64,000 bases of DNA from Streptomyces sp. Ru62 (GTDB lineage: Bacteria > Actinomycetota > Actinomycetes > Streptomycetales > Streptomycetaceae): assembly GCF_002920615.1 (NCBI RefSeq), contig NZ_PQSU01000014.1, positions 62,001 through 126,000 of the forward strand. Reading direction: 5' to 3'. Positions 47,833-56,858 of this stretch are shown here, piece after piece (the first letter of the stretch is position 1; every line of letters begins with the position of its first letter). Position numbers and translations under genes: made by a program. Below the pieces are notes generated by a model. It was not told the DNA's origin, made no database searches, and was given only the letters and a program-made list of their open reading frames with translations.

Positions 47833-48880
47833 GGGCGCTGGTCCGGCGGTCGGGGGCCAGTACGGCCACGCTGGTGTCGTCGCGAGCGGGGCGGGCCGGG
47901 CTGCCCGCGTCCCGCAGGATGGCCGCGGCCACCACGGACGGGTCGTGGGCGAGCAGCCGGGGGTCCTCCGGCGGTCGCCACCGGCTGGGCAGTCCGTCAC
48001 TGTGCATCACGAGCAGGCTGTCCTGGCGCCACGGCACCCGGCGCACGGGCACCTGCGCGGGGAAGTACGCGCCGACGATCCCCGGATGGGAGACGAGGGA
48101 CGTCCAGGAGTCCCCGGTGCGCACCCGGGCGCCGACGTTGCCGACGCCCGAGAAGCTGAGTTCCGCCCGGTCCGTGTCCACCTGGGCCACCGTGACCGCC
48201 GCGCCCCGGGTGGGCCGCAGCGCGGTGTGCAGCCGGCGCAGGATTTCGGCCGGCGGCAGATGGGCGGCGCGGCGCAGCTCCGCCACCGCCGCGGTGGAGG
48301 CGTGCGCGGCCTTCGGACCGTGTCCGAGACCGTCCGCGAGCAGCAGCGTCAGCAGGCTCCCCGAGCGCACCCAGCTCCACGCGTCACCGCACTGCTCGGC
48401 CTGCGTGAGGGCGACCGCGATCCCGCCCGCCGGCAGCGCTGTCGGCGGTGCCCCGCGCCTGACGGGCTCCGGGTCGATCCGCGCCGCCGCCACCGTCCCC
48501 CCGCCCGGCAGGCTGTACAGGTGGAAGGCGTTGGCGCTGCGCTGACAGCTGCCCAGACCCGCGCCGAGGGAGCCGGTGGCGGTGGACCAGCCGTCCCGAC
48601 GCGCGGCGCCGACGTCGGCGATGCCCGGACCGTGGTCGAGCGAGAACAGCTGTACCGACAGGGCCTCCCCGCCGCCGGCCGGCGCCGTCACCAGGTTGAC
48701 CACCATGCGGCCCCCGCCGGCGTGTTTGAGCAGGTTGGTGGCCAGCTCGGTGGCGACCAGCTCCGCGGCCGCCGTGCGCGCGGCGGCGAGGCCCGCCTCT
48801 GAGCACGCCTCACGGGCCGCGATCCGGGCGTCCCGGACACGCGTGGAGTCGTGCACCGGGATCTCCCACACCCGGCTCAT
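47816..48880 (-). CDS. Kinase/phosphatase fusion (RsbT-like ATPase plus RsbX-like PP2C)
   Basis: This 354-residue protein fuses an anti-sigma-type ATPase domain (ELVATELATNLLKHAGGGRM, DHGPGIADV, LGAGLGSCQR, about residues 1-135) to a short SpoIIE-like phosphatase (LTLLLADGLGHGPKAA, LVMHSDGLPSRW, about 160-354). In stressosomes, RsbT phosphorylates RsbR/RsbS and RsbX removes the phosphates, and this fusion carries both types of domain. It overlaps the RsbT-like gene by four bases at its start and the RsbU-like gene by 17 at its end. Confidence 0.88.
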   Translation of the reverse strand: MSRVWEIPVHDSTRVRDARIAAREACSEAGLAAARTAAAELVATELATNLLKHAGGGRMVVNLVTAPAGGGEALSVQLFSLDHGPGIADVGAARRDGWSTATGSLGAGLGSCQRSANAFHLYSLPGGGTVAAARIDPEPVRRGAPPTALPAGGIAVALTQAEQCGDAWSWVRSGSLLTLLLADGLGHGPKAAHASTAAVAELRRAAHLPPAEILRRLHTALRPTRGAAVTVAQVDTDRAELSFSGVGNVGARVRTGDSWTSLVSHPGIVGAYFPAQVPVRRVPWRQDSLLVMHSDGLPSRWRPPEDPRLLAHDPSVVAAAILRDAGSPARPARDDTSVAVLAPDRRTSAHDSRL

Positions 48881-49323
48881 CCCACCCCCGCACGGGACGC
48901 GGGCACCTGGGCCACCCAGGCGACGGCGGTGACGGTCGTGCCCCGGCCGGGCTCGGTGTCCACACTGAACTCGTGCACCAGCCGCTTCGCTCCGCTCAGC
49001 CCGAGTCCGAGGCCGCCGCCGGTGGTGTACCCGTCGGTCATGGCCAGTTCCAGGTCGCGGATGCCCGGACCGCTGTCGATGAAACGCATCCGCAGGCCCC
49101 GGCTGCGGCCGTTGTCCAACGGCGTGATCTCCGCCCGCCCGCCGCCGCCGTGCACCAGCGTGTTACGGGCCAGCTCGCTCGCGGCCGTGACCAGTTTGGT
49201 CTGCTGCACCAGACCGAAGCCGAGCTGCGCCGCGCACTGCCGCACCTGCTGCCGGACCCAGGCCAGATCCGCGTCCGAGCCGATGGGCAGGCTCGTCGCG
49301 GAAGCCTGGCCGGACGACTGCAT
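48877..49323 (-). CDS. rsbT: RsbT-like serine kinase
   Basis: This 148-residue GHKL-type kinase has VTAASELARNTLVHGGGG (N box), RFIDSGPGIRDLELAM (G1) and GGLGLGLSGAKRLVHEF (G2). It matches RsbT, which phosphorylates the STAS domains of RsbR and RsbS when stress activates the stressosome and then binds the output phosphatase. ATG 49323 shares one base with the RsbS stop (TGATG). Confidence 0.92.
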   Translation of the reverse strand: MQSSGQASATSLPIGSDADLAWVRQQVRQCAAQLGFGLVQQTKLVTAASELARNTLVHGGGGRAEITPLDNGRSRGLRMRFIDSGPGIRDLELAMTDGYTTGGGLGLGLSGAKRLVHEFSVDTEPGRGTTVTAVAWVAQVPASRAGVG

Positions 49324-49703
49324 CAGCTCCCCCTCTGTGCGAGCAGTTCCATGGCACGGTCGACGTCCAGGGCGGTGACCAGGCCGGGCAGGGTGAGCCC
49401 CAGCTCGACCAGGGTGATCGCCACGGCGGGCCGCATGCCGGCCAGGACCGTACGGGCCGCCAGCAGGCCGGCGGTGGAGGCGATCTCCGCGAGGACCCGG
49501 CCGAGGAACGAGTCGACGATGTCCACGCCGGAGATGTCGAGGACCACACCGGTCACCCGGCTGGTGGCGATGCGGTTGGTGATGTCGTGCTGCAGCTGTT
49601 CGGCCATGCCGTCGTGCAGCTCGCCCTGCAGGGAGACCAGCAGGACGTCGCCCAGGGCGAGCACCGGGACCTGGGACGGCTGGGCGGGAGTGGGCTGATT
49701 CAC
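49323..49703 (-). CDS. rsbS: RsbS-like STAS protein
   Basis: This 126-residue single STAS-domain protein has LALGDVLLVSLQGELHDGMA and the phosphorylation loop VVLDISGVDIVDSFLGR (acceptor Ser in DIS, structural DS). LAGMRPAVAITLVELGL follows. RsbS holds RsbT inactive in the stressosome core. GTG 49703 overlaps the RsbR stop by four bases (GTGA). Confidence 0.92.
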   Translation of the reverse strand: MNQPTPAQPSQVPVLALGDVLLVSLQGELHDGMAEQLQHDITNRIATSRVTGVVLDISGVDIVDSFLGRVLAEIASTAGLLAARTVLAGMRPAVAITLVELGLTLPGLVTALDVDRAMELLAQRGS

Positions 49704-50593
49704 CGGGCGCTCGCACCCGTGTCCGCGCGGGACACCTCGATGCCCTGCTTGCCCAGCGCGTAGGCCAGCGCGTCGGACAGCGAGGCGCGGGTGAGCACCG
49801 AGCCCAGGTCGATGCCGAGCTGCACGATGGTCTGCGCGATGGCCGGACGGATGCCGGAGACGATGCACTCCGCGCCCATCAGGCGTGCCGCGGCCACCGT
49901 CTTCATCAGGTGCTGCGCGACGAGCGAGTCAACCGTCGGCACACCGGTGATGTCCAGGATGGCGTACCGGGCCCGCTGGTCGACGATGGCCTCCAGCAGC
50001 GACTCCATCACGACCTGGCTGCGCGCGCTGTCCAGCGTCCCGATCAGCGGTACGGCGACCGTGCCCTCCCACAACTTGATGACGGGGGTGGCCACTTCGA
50101 GGAGCTGCTGGCGCTGCCGCTCGATCAGCTCGGCGTTCGCGTCCAGCGCCGTCTCCATCACCACCAGGCGCAGCGTGCCGAGCAGCAGCGTCAGTGCCAT
50201 CACGCATTCCTGGGCCTGCGGGGTGGCGGGGTCGTGGAACTCCTCGCGCAGCAGATCGACGGCGGGGACGCGCAGGCCGGCCACCTCGTCGGCGATCTGG
50301 GCCGGGGTGGATCCGGTGCGGGTCCGGGTCTGGGTCATCCGCCCCAACTGGTCACGCACCGGCGCGAAGCCGGGAGCCGCGATGTCCTCCAGCCGTCCGC
50401 CGACGGCCACGTCGGACAGCGCCTCCACCACGGCCTTGCACGCCTCGACCGCCTCGTCACGGGAGACGGTGAAGACCGAGCGGAACAGGGGGGCGTCGGC
50501 CCAGCGCTGGGCGATCTGCTCCTTGCGCCGTTCCAGGAAGGAACTCACCACCTGCGGGGCCGATTCGGCCGTGTCGTGCTCGGGCACTCTCAT
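49700..50593 (-). CDS. rsbR: RsbR-like stressosome sensor protein
   Basis: This 297-residue protein has a variable N-terminal sensory region (about 1-150, all helical, globin-like in the family). A C-terminal STAS domain follows: TPVIKLWEGTVAVPLIGTLDS, then ILDITGVPTVDSLVAQHLMK with Thr/Ser acceptors, then GIRPAIAQTIVQLGI. Copies of this protein form the stressosome turret and shell with RsbS. ATG 50593 lies very close to GAGGAGAGG. GTG at 50587 (VPEHDTAES), six bases after that site, may be the true start. It is the first gene of the operon. Confidence 0.92.
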   Translation of the reverse strand: MRVPEHDTAESAPQVVSSFLERRKEQIAQRWADAPLFRSVFTVSRDEAVEACKAVVEALSDVAVGGRLEDIAAPGFAPVRDQLGRMTQTRTRTGSTPAQIADEVAGLRVPAVDLLREEFHDPATPQAQECVMALTLLLGTLRLVVMETALDANAELIERQRQQLLEVATPVIKLWEGTVAVPLIGTLDSARSQVVMESLLEAIVDQRARYAILDITGVPTVDSLVAQHLMKTVAAARLMGAECIVSGIRPAIAQTIVQLGIDLGSVLTRASLSDALAYALGKQGIEVSRADTGASAR

Positions 50594-51166
50594 CCTCTCC
50601 TCTCGCACAGCCAGGTCCGCCGGTCGGCCGGCTCCCCGTACCGATCATTGCCGACCGCCCACCGTAGCCCCCGCCGTCCGACCGGACCAAACCCGGTCCC
50701 GGCAACTTTCCCCAGGTCAGCGTCCTTTGGCCGGAGACACCGCGGGGACCCCGAGCAGGCCGTGACGTACGCCGCTGCGCCGTGACGCGGGTCTCCTGTC
50801 CCGATGCGCGGGGTATGAGGTGTTTCACAGGGCTCTGTGCTGATGTGCGGGGTATCAGGTGCTTCGCGGGGTCCCGTGTCGCGGTGCGGGGAACGGGGCA
50901 GGCGCCAGGGCCCTGTGTCGCGGTGCGAGGCGCGGGGCAGTCGGCCGACAGGGGCGGGGCATGGCCCGGCCGTCGTCGGCCGTCGGCTCGTCCCGGTCTG
51001 CTTCCCGCGCACGTCGTTTCGGCTCCTTCGCTGCGTTCACGTGGTGCCGGCCCGCCGGTGTGTGCCGCCGGGCCGGTGTCGGTGAGCCGCCTACCCCGAA
51101 ACCCGCGGGACTCTCCTCGCTGTTGCGGACGTCACCCGTGCGTGCGACCGGCCGTGACCGCAGGAG
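50594..51166. other. Intergenic region between the stressosome operon and the acyltransferase
   Basis: 573 bases. The part near 50594-50720 should hold the stressosome promoter. The middle holds a degenerate tandem repeat (50790-50934). Reading frames here are repetitive and lack ribosome-binding sites, so no gene is called. Confidence 0.45.
50790..50934. repeat. Degenerate 39-bp tandem repeat, about 3.5 copies
   Basis: On the minus strand the repeat reads HRDTGPWRLPRSP, HRDTGPREAPDTP, HISTEPCETPHTP and a partial RIGTGDPRH, a strict 13-codon period. DNA copies share GTGTCGCGGTGCG-type blocks. The repeat is probably untranslated. Confidence 0.65.
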
Positions 51167-52342
51167 TCAGACGCGCGCCGGTGCCGGGGCCTCCCGGCGG
51201 ACCGGTGCGGGGTCCGGCTGCGCGGAAGGCCGGCGACGGCGCAGCAGCAGGCGCCGTGCCGGGCGCTCCACCCCCTCGTACAGCACCCAGGACAGGCCGA
51301 GCGACACGGCGAACGCGGCCGCGGTGACCGCCGGCCCCGCCAGGGCGCCGAAGTGCGGCTTCTTGCCCACCAGCTCCGTGGCGGCGCGCAGGACCAGCAG
51401 GTGGACCATGTAGAAGGCAAACGACAGCTCCCCGAGCCGTACCATCCGCCGGCGGCGCCACAGGGACGGCAGCCCGTGCAGGTCGGCGACCGCCGCCGCC
51501 GGGATGAGCAGGGCGAACCCGGCGATGGTGCACACGGTGGCGGAGTAGCCGGGCGTGACCTGCGGAACCATGAAGTAGCCGATGACGGCCAGGGCGAGCG
51601 AGGCCTCCAGGCCGGGTCCGCGCCAGCGGCCGAGCAGCACCAGCCGTGCGGTGACCGCGCCGAGCACGAACTCCGGCAGCCGCGCGGCGGGGAACGAGTA
51701 GATCGAGTACGTCCACCAGTGGTGGGCGTCCGTCCAGGCCAGCACCAGGACCGCCGCCACCGACAGTCCGCCCAGCGCGGCCGAGCCGCGCGCCCCGAGC
51801 CGGCGCAGCAGCAGGATCAGCAGCGGGAAGGCGGCGTAGAAGAACGCCTCGCAGGCCAGCGACCAGCTCACCGGGTTCAGCGTCTGCCACCACGGACGCC
51901 ACCAGGAGTGCAGCAGCAGCGCGTTCGCCAGCGCCTGCTTCACCGTCGGCCGTGCCTGGTGCGTCAGCGTGTACGCCATGACGAGGGAGATGGCGAGGGT
52001 GGCCAGGTGCACCGGGTAGATCCGGGCGACACGCCGCCGCCAGAAGGCGAGCGCCCGGTCGCGGGGCCGGGCCGACCAGGTCAGCACGAATCCGGACAGG
52101 ACGAAGAAGAACGACACTCCGGTGGCGCCGGAGCCGAAGGCCCAGGACACGAGCCGGCCACCGGTGCCGCCGAACCAGCCGAAGTTGTGCACGTGCAGTC
52201 CGAAGACCAGCAGCGCCGCCATCCAGCGCAGCCCGGTGAGAGACGGCAGGGAGGGCAGGGCGGCCGGTGCGGTGGACCCGGCGGTCGCCGGGCCGGTCCG
52301 GGCGGGTGGCGTCCGGAGCGCCGGGGTCGTCGCCGTGGTCAT
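51167..52342 (-). CDS. Integral membrane acyltransferase (OafA/YrhL type)
   Basis: This 391-residue acyltransferase family 3 protein has about ten membrane helices. The characteristic start LTGLRWMAALLVFGLHVHNF holds the catalytic His. FFFVLSGFVLTW and the RRRVARIYPVHL motif follow, then SLACEAFFYAAFPLL. Such enzymes O-acetylate or acylate extracellular sugars, peptidoglycan or exported metabolites. The start is ATG 52342, with AGGTGA upstream. No glycan cluster surrounds it, so the acceptor is unknown. Confidence 0.92.
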   Translation of the reverse strand: MTTATTPALRTPPARTGPATAGSTAPAALPSLPSLTGLRWMAALLVFGLHVHNFGWFGGTGGRLVSWAFGSGATGVSFFFVLSGFVLTWSARPRDRALAFWRRRVARIYPVHLATLAISLVMAYTLTHQARPTVKQALANALLLHSWWRPWWQTLNPVSWSLACEAFFYAAFPLLILLLRRLGARGSAALGGLSVAAVLVLAWTDAHHWWTYSIYSFPAARLPEFVLGAVTARLVLLGRWRGPGLEASLALAVIGYFMVPQVTPGYSATVCTIAGFALLIPAAAVADLHGLPSLWRRRRMVRLGELSFAFYMVHLLVLRAATELVGKKPHFGALAGPAVTAAAFAVSLGLSWVLYEGVERPARRLLLRRRRPSAQPDPAPVRREAPAPARV

Positions 52343-52655
52343 CACATCACCTGCCGCAGGGGGATCGCGTGGGGCATGAAGGGGAACGTTGCCCGTCGGC
52401 CCCCGGTCCCTCACGCCCCAGGGGAAACATCACACTGCTGCCGAACGACGGACCGCCGTCCATGCCACGGACGGCGGGACCGCGTGCACCCGCACGGGTG
52501 AGCGTGTCCGCCGGACAGTCGTTGTGCGGGACCCGCCGCCGACCGGCGCCACCTCCGCGCCCACGGCTGAGTCACTGGTGCCGCCTACAAGGGGGGCAAA
52601 TCCGGAAAAGCAGAAGTATGTTCCGATTAAAGCGACCACTGGTATCGTCGATAAC
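52343..52655. other. Divergent region with a TetR autoregulatory box
   Basis: 313 bases between the acyltransferase and the TetR gene. Just before the TetR ATG lies the inverted repeat TATCG-T-CGATA (52643-52653), inside an AT-richer stretch. Its position suggests autorepression, with transcription starting close to the start codon. No further gene seen. Confidence 0.4.
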
Positions 52656-53450
52656 ATGAGCAATAGATCGCTGATCCTGGAGGCGGCGACCGAACTGCTG
52701 GAGGCGTCACCCACCGGGGACGTGGCCACCCGCGGCGTCGCCGAGAAGGCGGGTGTGCGACAGCCGGTCATCTACCGCCTCTTCGGTGACAAGGACAGCC
52801 TCCTGGCCGCGGTCGTGGATCAGGGGTTCGCGCGGTACCTGGCCGCCAAACGGGCCGCCGAGCCGACCGCCGATCCGATCGCGGACCTGCGGCGCGGCTG
52901 GGACCAGCACACCCAGTTCGCTCTGGAGCACCCCAACCTGTACCGCCTGATGGCCGCCCCCGGGCCGGCCTGCGTACCCAAGGCGATCGACGAGATGCAC
53001 GCGCTGCTGCACGCCACGCTGGAGCGCGTGGCACAGGCGGGGCGCCTCGCGGTCGAGCCGGACCGGGCGGCCGACATCGTCATCTCGGCGAACACCGGTG
53101 TCGCGCTCACCCTGCTGACCCGGCCCGGCATGCGGTCCGGCACCGACCTGTCGGCGCGGGTCAGGGACGTGGTGCTGGCCGGGGTCCTCACGCCGGAGGC
53201 GTCCACGTGCGACGCGTCCCCGCCGGTGAGCACCCGGCGGGCCGCGACCACCCTGGCGGCGCTGCTGCGGTGCGACCCTCCACGCTCGTTCACCCCGGCG
53301 GAACGGGCGTTGCTGGCCGAATGGCTCACCCGGCTCATCGACGACGGCGCCACACCCGGATCCCGCGCCGGCTCATCCCGCACCAGCGGATCCCGCACCA
53401 ACGCATCCCGTACCAATGGATCCTGCACCCCGGACCGGAGCACGACGTGA
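52656..53450 (+). CDS. TetR family transcriptional regulator
   Basis: This 264-residue protein has an N-terminal TetR helix-turn-helix (ILEAATELLEASPTGDVATR, then AEKAGVRQPVIYRLFGDKDSLL) and an all-helical ligand domain. The C-terminus is an unusual Ser/Arg/Thr tail encoded by five 15-bp repeats (53358-53432). ATG 52656 has no good ribosome-binding site and sits against an inverted repeat, so the transcript may be nearly leaderless. Its stop overlaps the next start (GTGA), so it is co-translated with the SpoIIE phosphatase gene. Confidence 0.9.
   Translation: MSNRSLILEAATELLEASPTGDVATRGVAEKAGVRQPVIYRLFGDKDSLLAAVVDQGFARYLAAKRAAEPTADPIADLRRGWDQHTQFALEHPNLYRLMAAPGPACVPKAIDEMHALLHATLERVAQAGRLAVEPDRAADIVISANTGVALTLLTRPGMRSGTDLSARVRDVVLAGVLTPEASTCDASPPVSTRRAATTLAALLRCDPPRSFTPAERALLAEWLTRLIDDGATPGSRAGSSRTSGSRTNASRTNGSCTPDRSTT
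53358..53432 (+). repeat. 15-bp tandem repeat, five copies, in the TetR 3' end
   Basis: Units of the form GGATCCCGCACCAAC recur five times in frame and encode a repeated GSR(T/A)(N/S/G)-like pentapeptide. Variation is mostly by single-base changes, so copy number may vary between strains. Confidence 0.8.
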
Positions 53451-54592
53451 CGGCTGCGACGACGAAGACATCCACCACCGAGGTCCTGCCCGCCTGCGAC
53501 CGGGGATCACCCCATCCGCTCTGGCTGGCCGTCCCGTTGCTGCTGGTCATCGCCATCCCGACGGCCGACGCGTTCCTGCCGCCGGACATCCATCTCGCCC
53601 ACCTCCTGGTCGTCGCCACCGCGTTCACCGCCATGGCCTACGGCCCGGGAGCCACGACGCTGGTCGGCACGCTCGCGGTCCTCGCGCTGATCGCCGCCGG
53701 CACGGAGCGGGGAACCCTCGTCACCGAGAGTGTGCTGGTCGAACTGGGCACACTCACCGCGCTCTGCGTGCTGCTGGTCGCCTTCACCCACCTGCGGGAC
53801 CGGCGCGGACGGGAACTGGTCAGAGCGCGTGCGGTCTCGGACACCGCGCAACGCGTGGTCCTGCGTCCGCTTCCCACGCGCGCCGGACCGCTGTCCCTCG
53901 CCAGCGAATACCGCAGTGCCGAGGCCGACACCTACATCGGCGGCGACCTCTACGCCGCGGCCCGGACCGCCCGCTCCACCCGCCTGGTCATCGGGGACGT
54001 CCGCGGCAAGGGCCTCGCCTCCATCAGCGACACCGCCATCGTGCTGGGCGCCTTCCGCGCCGCCGCCCACCGCCCGGTCCCGCTGCCCGAACTCGTCGCC
54101 TACGTCGAGGACGCCGTCCACTGGGGCCTCAAAGAGTTCTCGGAAGTCGATCCGGACGTCGGGGAACGCTTCGTCACCGCCGTCGTGCTCGACATCCCGG
54201 ACGACCAGCCCGTGCTGCACATGATCAGCTGCGGGCATCCGCCGCCCCTCCTGCTGAGCCGGTCCTCCGGGACCGCGACCGCGCTCCACGTCACCGACCC
54301 CGCCCCACCGCTCGGTCTGGGCGCCCTGTCGGACACCACCTACACGGCGGCGACCTTCCCCTTCCACGTCGGGGACAGGATCCTGCTCTACACCGACGGG
54401 GTCACCGAGACCCGCGACAGCGACGGCACGTTCTACCCGCTCGGCGAACGCCTGGCGAAGTGGTCCGACCTCGACCCCCGCCCGCTCCTGCGGGAGATCG
54501 TCGCCGATCTGCGCGACCACGCGGGCGGACTGGTCCAGGACGACATGGCCATGATGGTCGTACAACGCGACGGGACGCCCGCCGCCGGCTGA
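53447..54592 (+). CDS. Membrane-bound SpoIIE/PP2C-type serine phosphatase
   Basis: This 381-residue paralogue of the protein at 9955-11097 has the same plan. N-terminal membrane helices (WLAVPLLLVIAIPTADAF, LLVVATAFTAMAYG, LVGTLAVLALIAAG, TLTALCVLLVAFTHL) precede a phosphatase domain with YIGGDLYAAA, VIGDVRGKGLASISD, ISCGHPPPLLL and LLYTDGVTETRDSDGTFYPLG. The GTG start overlaps the TetR stop, so expression follows the TetR regulator. It probably acts in a partner-switching pathway with a distant target. Confidence 0.9.
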   Translation: MTAATTKTSTTEVLPACDRGSPHPLWLAVPLLLVIAIPTADAFLPPDIHLAHLLVVATAFTAMAYGPGATTLVGTLAVLALIAAGTERGTLVTESVLVELGTLTALCVLLVAFTHLRDRRGRELVRARAVSDTAQRVVLRPLPTRAGPLSLASEYRSAEADTYIGGDLYAAARTARSTRLVIGDVRGKGLASISDTAIVLGAFRAAAHRPVPLPELVAYVEDAVHWGLKEFSEVDPDVGERFVTAVVLDIPDDQPVLHMISCGHPPPLLLSRSSGTATALHVTDPAPPLGLGALSDTTYTAATFPFHVGDRILLYTDGVTETRDSDGTFYPLGERLAKWSDLDPRPLLREIVADLRDHAGGLVQDDMAMMVVQRDGTPAAG

Positions 54593-54626
54593 CGGACGGA
54601 GCCACGTGACCCCGCCCGGCCGGACG

Positions 54627-56858
54627 TCACAGCAGGTCTTCGACGGTGATCGGGAACCGCCGCACCCGGCGGCCGGTCGCGTGGTGCACGGCGTTCGCGA
54701 TCGCGGCGGCGGCGCCGACCTGACCGATCTCCCCGACGCCCTTGACGCCCAGCGGGTTCACCACGCCGTCGTCGACCTCGACCAGTTCCACGTCGATGTC
54801 GGGAGCGTCCGCGTTGACCGCGACCAGGTACTCGCCCAGGCTCGCGTTGGCCCACTGCCCGGTGCGCGGGTGCATGTGGTTGGCCTCCAGCAGCGCCTGG
54901 CCGAGGCCCCAGAGCATGCCGCCCATCAACTGGCTCCGGGCCGTCTTCGGATTGAGCACCCGGCCGGGAGCGAAGGCCCCGGTCATGCGCCGCACCCGGA
55001 CCAGGCCCAGCTCCGGGTCGACGGCCACCTCCGCGAACTGCGCCCCGAACGTCATCATCGCGAACCCGGTGTCCCCGCCCGGCGGAGTCCACACGCCGAG
55101 TGCCTCGGCGTCGGGCTGGAAATTCCGCTGGAGCAGATCGGCGTACGACTCGGAGGCCGTCCCGGCGGTCATCACCCCGTCCCGCACGACCACGTGGAGC
55201 GGGTCGGCGCCGTGCAGCGGGGAGCCGGCGTCGGCGACGGCCCGTCGGACGAGCTGGTCGCGCAGTGCGGTCCCGGCACTGTGCACGGCGGCACTGATCA
55301 TGCCCGCCCCCGCGGAGCCCACCGCGGCCGCGATGGTGGGCAGGTCCGTGTCGCCGTTCTCGAACCGGCAGCGGTCCACCCGCAGGCCGAGGGCGTCGGC
55401 GGCGACCTGGGTCATGACCGTGGTGACACCCGTGCCGAAGTCGGGGGTGGCGGCCTGGACGACCGCGGTGCCGTCGGCGTACACACGGGCCCGCGCCCGC
55501 TGCGGACCGGCGGGCGGGGCGACCGGGTAGCCGGCGCTCGCCATGCCCGTGCCGATCAGCCAGTGCCCCGCACGCCGCACGCCCGGCCGGGGGTCGCGGC
55601 CGTCCCAGCCGAAGCGCGCGGCACCCCGCTCGTAGCACTCGCGCAGGCCGCTGCTGGACCAGGGCAGGCCCGAGGAGGGGCTGACGTCCGCGTGGTTGCG
55701 CAGGCGCAGTTCGACCGGGTCCATGCCGAGTTCCTGGGCCAGTTCGTCCATCGCGCACTCCAGCGCGAGCATGCCGCTGGCCTCGCCGGGCGCCCTCATG
55801 AACGTCGGGGTCATCGTGTTGGCCCGGAAGATCCGGTAGACCCCGTCGAAGTTCGGGCAGGCGTAGATCTCCGAGGAGACACCGATGGACGGCTCGGCCC
55901 AGTCGTCGAAGTGCGAGGTCGGCGACAGCTTGTGGTGCCTGATCGCGGTCAGCCGGCCGTCACGCGTCGCGCCCAGGGCGATGATCTGCTCCTGCTCCTC
56001 GCGGTGTCCGACCGACGTGAACATCTGCTCGCGGGTCAGCACCAGCCTGACCGGCCTGCCGACCTCGCGCGCGGCCAGCGCGGCCAGCGCGGCATGGTCG
56101 TGGATCATGGCCTTGGAGCCGAAGCTTCCGCCCACGTGGTGAGTGACGACCCGGATCTTCGCCAGCGGTATCCCGAGCAGCCGGGCGACGGTGATCTGCG
56201 TGGCGTTGACGCCCTGGGTCGAGTCGTGCAGCACCAGTTCGTCGCCGTCCCACGCGGCGGTGGTGCCCGACGCCTCCAGGGGGTTGTGGTGGTTCGCGGC
56301 GTACGTGTAGGTCGCCTCCACCCGTACGTCGGCCTCGGCGAGGCCCGCCTCGACGTCCCCGCGCCGGATCCGGCCCGGCAGCCAGCCGCCGAAGATGCGA
56401 TCGGGCACGTACGCCCGGTCGCGGCCCTGGTCGAGGGTGATCACCGGCCGTGTCTCCTCGTACTGGACGCGCAGCACGCTCGCCGCGTACCGGGCCCGTT
56501 CCCAGGTGTCGGCCACGACGATCGCGATGTGCTGGCCCGCGTAGTGGATCACGTCGTCCTGCATCGGGAAGAACGTCTGCCCCGGCGCCGCGGTGCCGGC
56601 CAGCGAGGGGACCAGCGGCGGCTGCTCCGCGATCCTCGGCAGGTTCCGGTGGGTGAGGACGGCGAGCACTCCGTCCTCGGCCAGCGCGGTACTGGTATCG
56701 ATCGCGGTCACACGACCGCTCGCGACGCGGGATCCGACCAGGCAGGCGTAGGCCGTGCCGGGCACCGGTGTCTCGGCGGAGTAACGGGCACTGCCGGTGA
56801 CCTTGGACCGGCCGTCGACGCGGTCGAGGGGCTGTCCGATGGCCGTCGCGGTCGTCAT
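54627..56858 (-). CDS. Molybdenum-binding subunit of an aldehyde/xanthine oxidase family enzyme (PaoC-like)
   Basis: This 743-residue large subunit binds the molybdopterin cofactor and oxidises aldehydes or heterocycles by hydroxyl transfer. Family blocks: VDGRSKVTGSARYSAE at the N-terminus, HHVGGSFGSK, FMRAPGEASGMLALE and the active-site region GVKGVGEIGQVG with the catalytic Glu. Length and order match PaoC/YagR of periplasmic aldehyde oxidoreductase. ATG 56858 overlaps the FAD-subunit stop (ATGA). It is the third gene of the operon. No dedicated chaperone gene lies next to it. Confidence 0.95.
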   Translation of the reverse strand: MTTATAIGQPLDRVDGRSKVTGSARYSAETPVPGTAYACLVGSRVASGRVTAIDTSTALAEDGVLAVLTHRNLPRIAEQPPLVPSLAGTAAPGQTFFPMQDDVIHYAGQHIAIVVADTWERARYAASVLRVQYEETRPVITLDQGRDRAYVPDRIFGGWLPGRIRRGDVEAGLAEADVRVEATYTYAANHHNPLEASGTTAAWDGDELVLHDSTQGVNATQITVARLLGIPLAKIRVVTHHVGGSFGSKAMIHDHAALAALAAREVGRPVRLVLTREQMFTSVGHREEQEQIIALGATRDGRLTAIRHHKLSPTSHFDDWAEPSIGVSSEIYACPNFDGVYRIFRANTMTPTFMRAPGEASGMLALECAMDELAQELGMDPVELRLRNHADVSPSSGLPWSSSGLRECYERGAARFGWDGRDPRPGVRRAGHWLIGTGMASAGYPVAPPAGPQRARARVYADGTAVVQAATPDFGTGVTTVMTQVAADALGLRVDRCRFENGDTDLPTIAAAVGSAGAGMISAAVHSAGTALRDQLVRRAVADAGSPLHGADPLHVVVRDGVMTAGTASESYADLLQRNFQPDAEALGVWTPPGGDTGFAMMTFGAQFAEVAVDPELGLVRVRRMTGAFAPGRVLNPKTARSQLMGGMLWGLGQALLEANHMHPRTGQWANASLGEYLVAVNADAPDIDVELVEVDDGVVNPLGVKGVGEIGQVGAAAAIANAVHHATGRRVRRFPITVEDLL

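Noticed and set aside
50590..51012. A 140-residue frame covering the 39-bp repeats
   Set aside because: It would overlap the stressosome promoter, has no start signal and consists mostly of repeat; it is treated as a repeat only.
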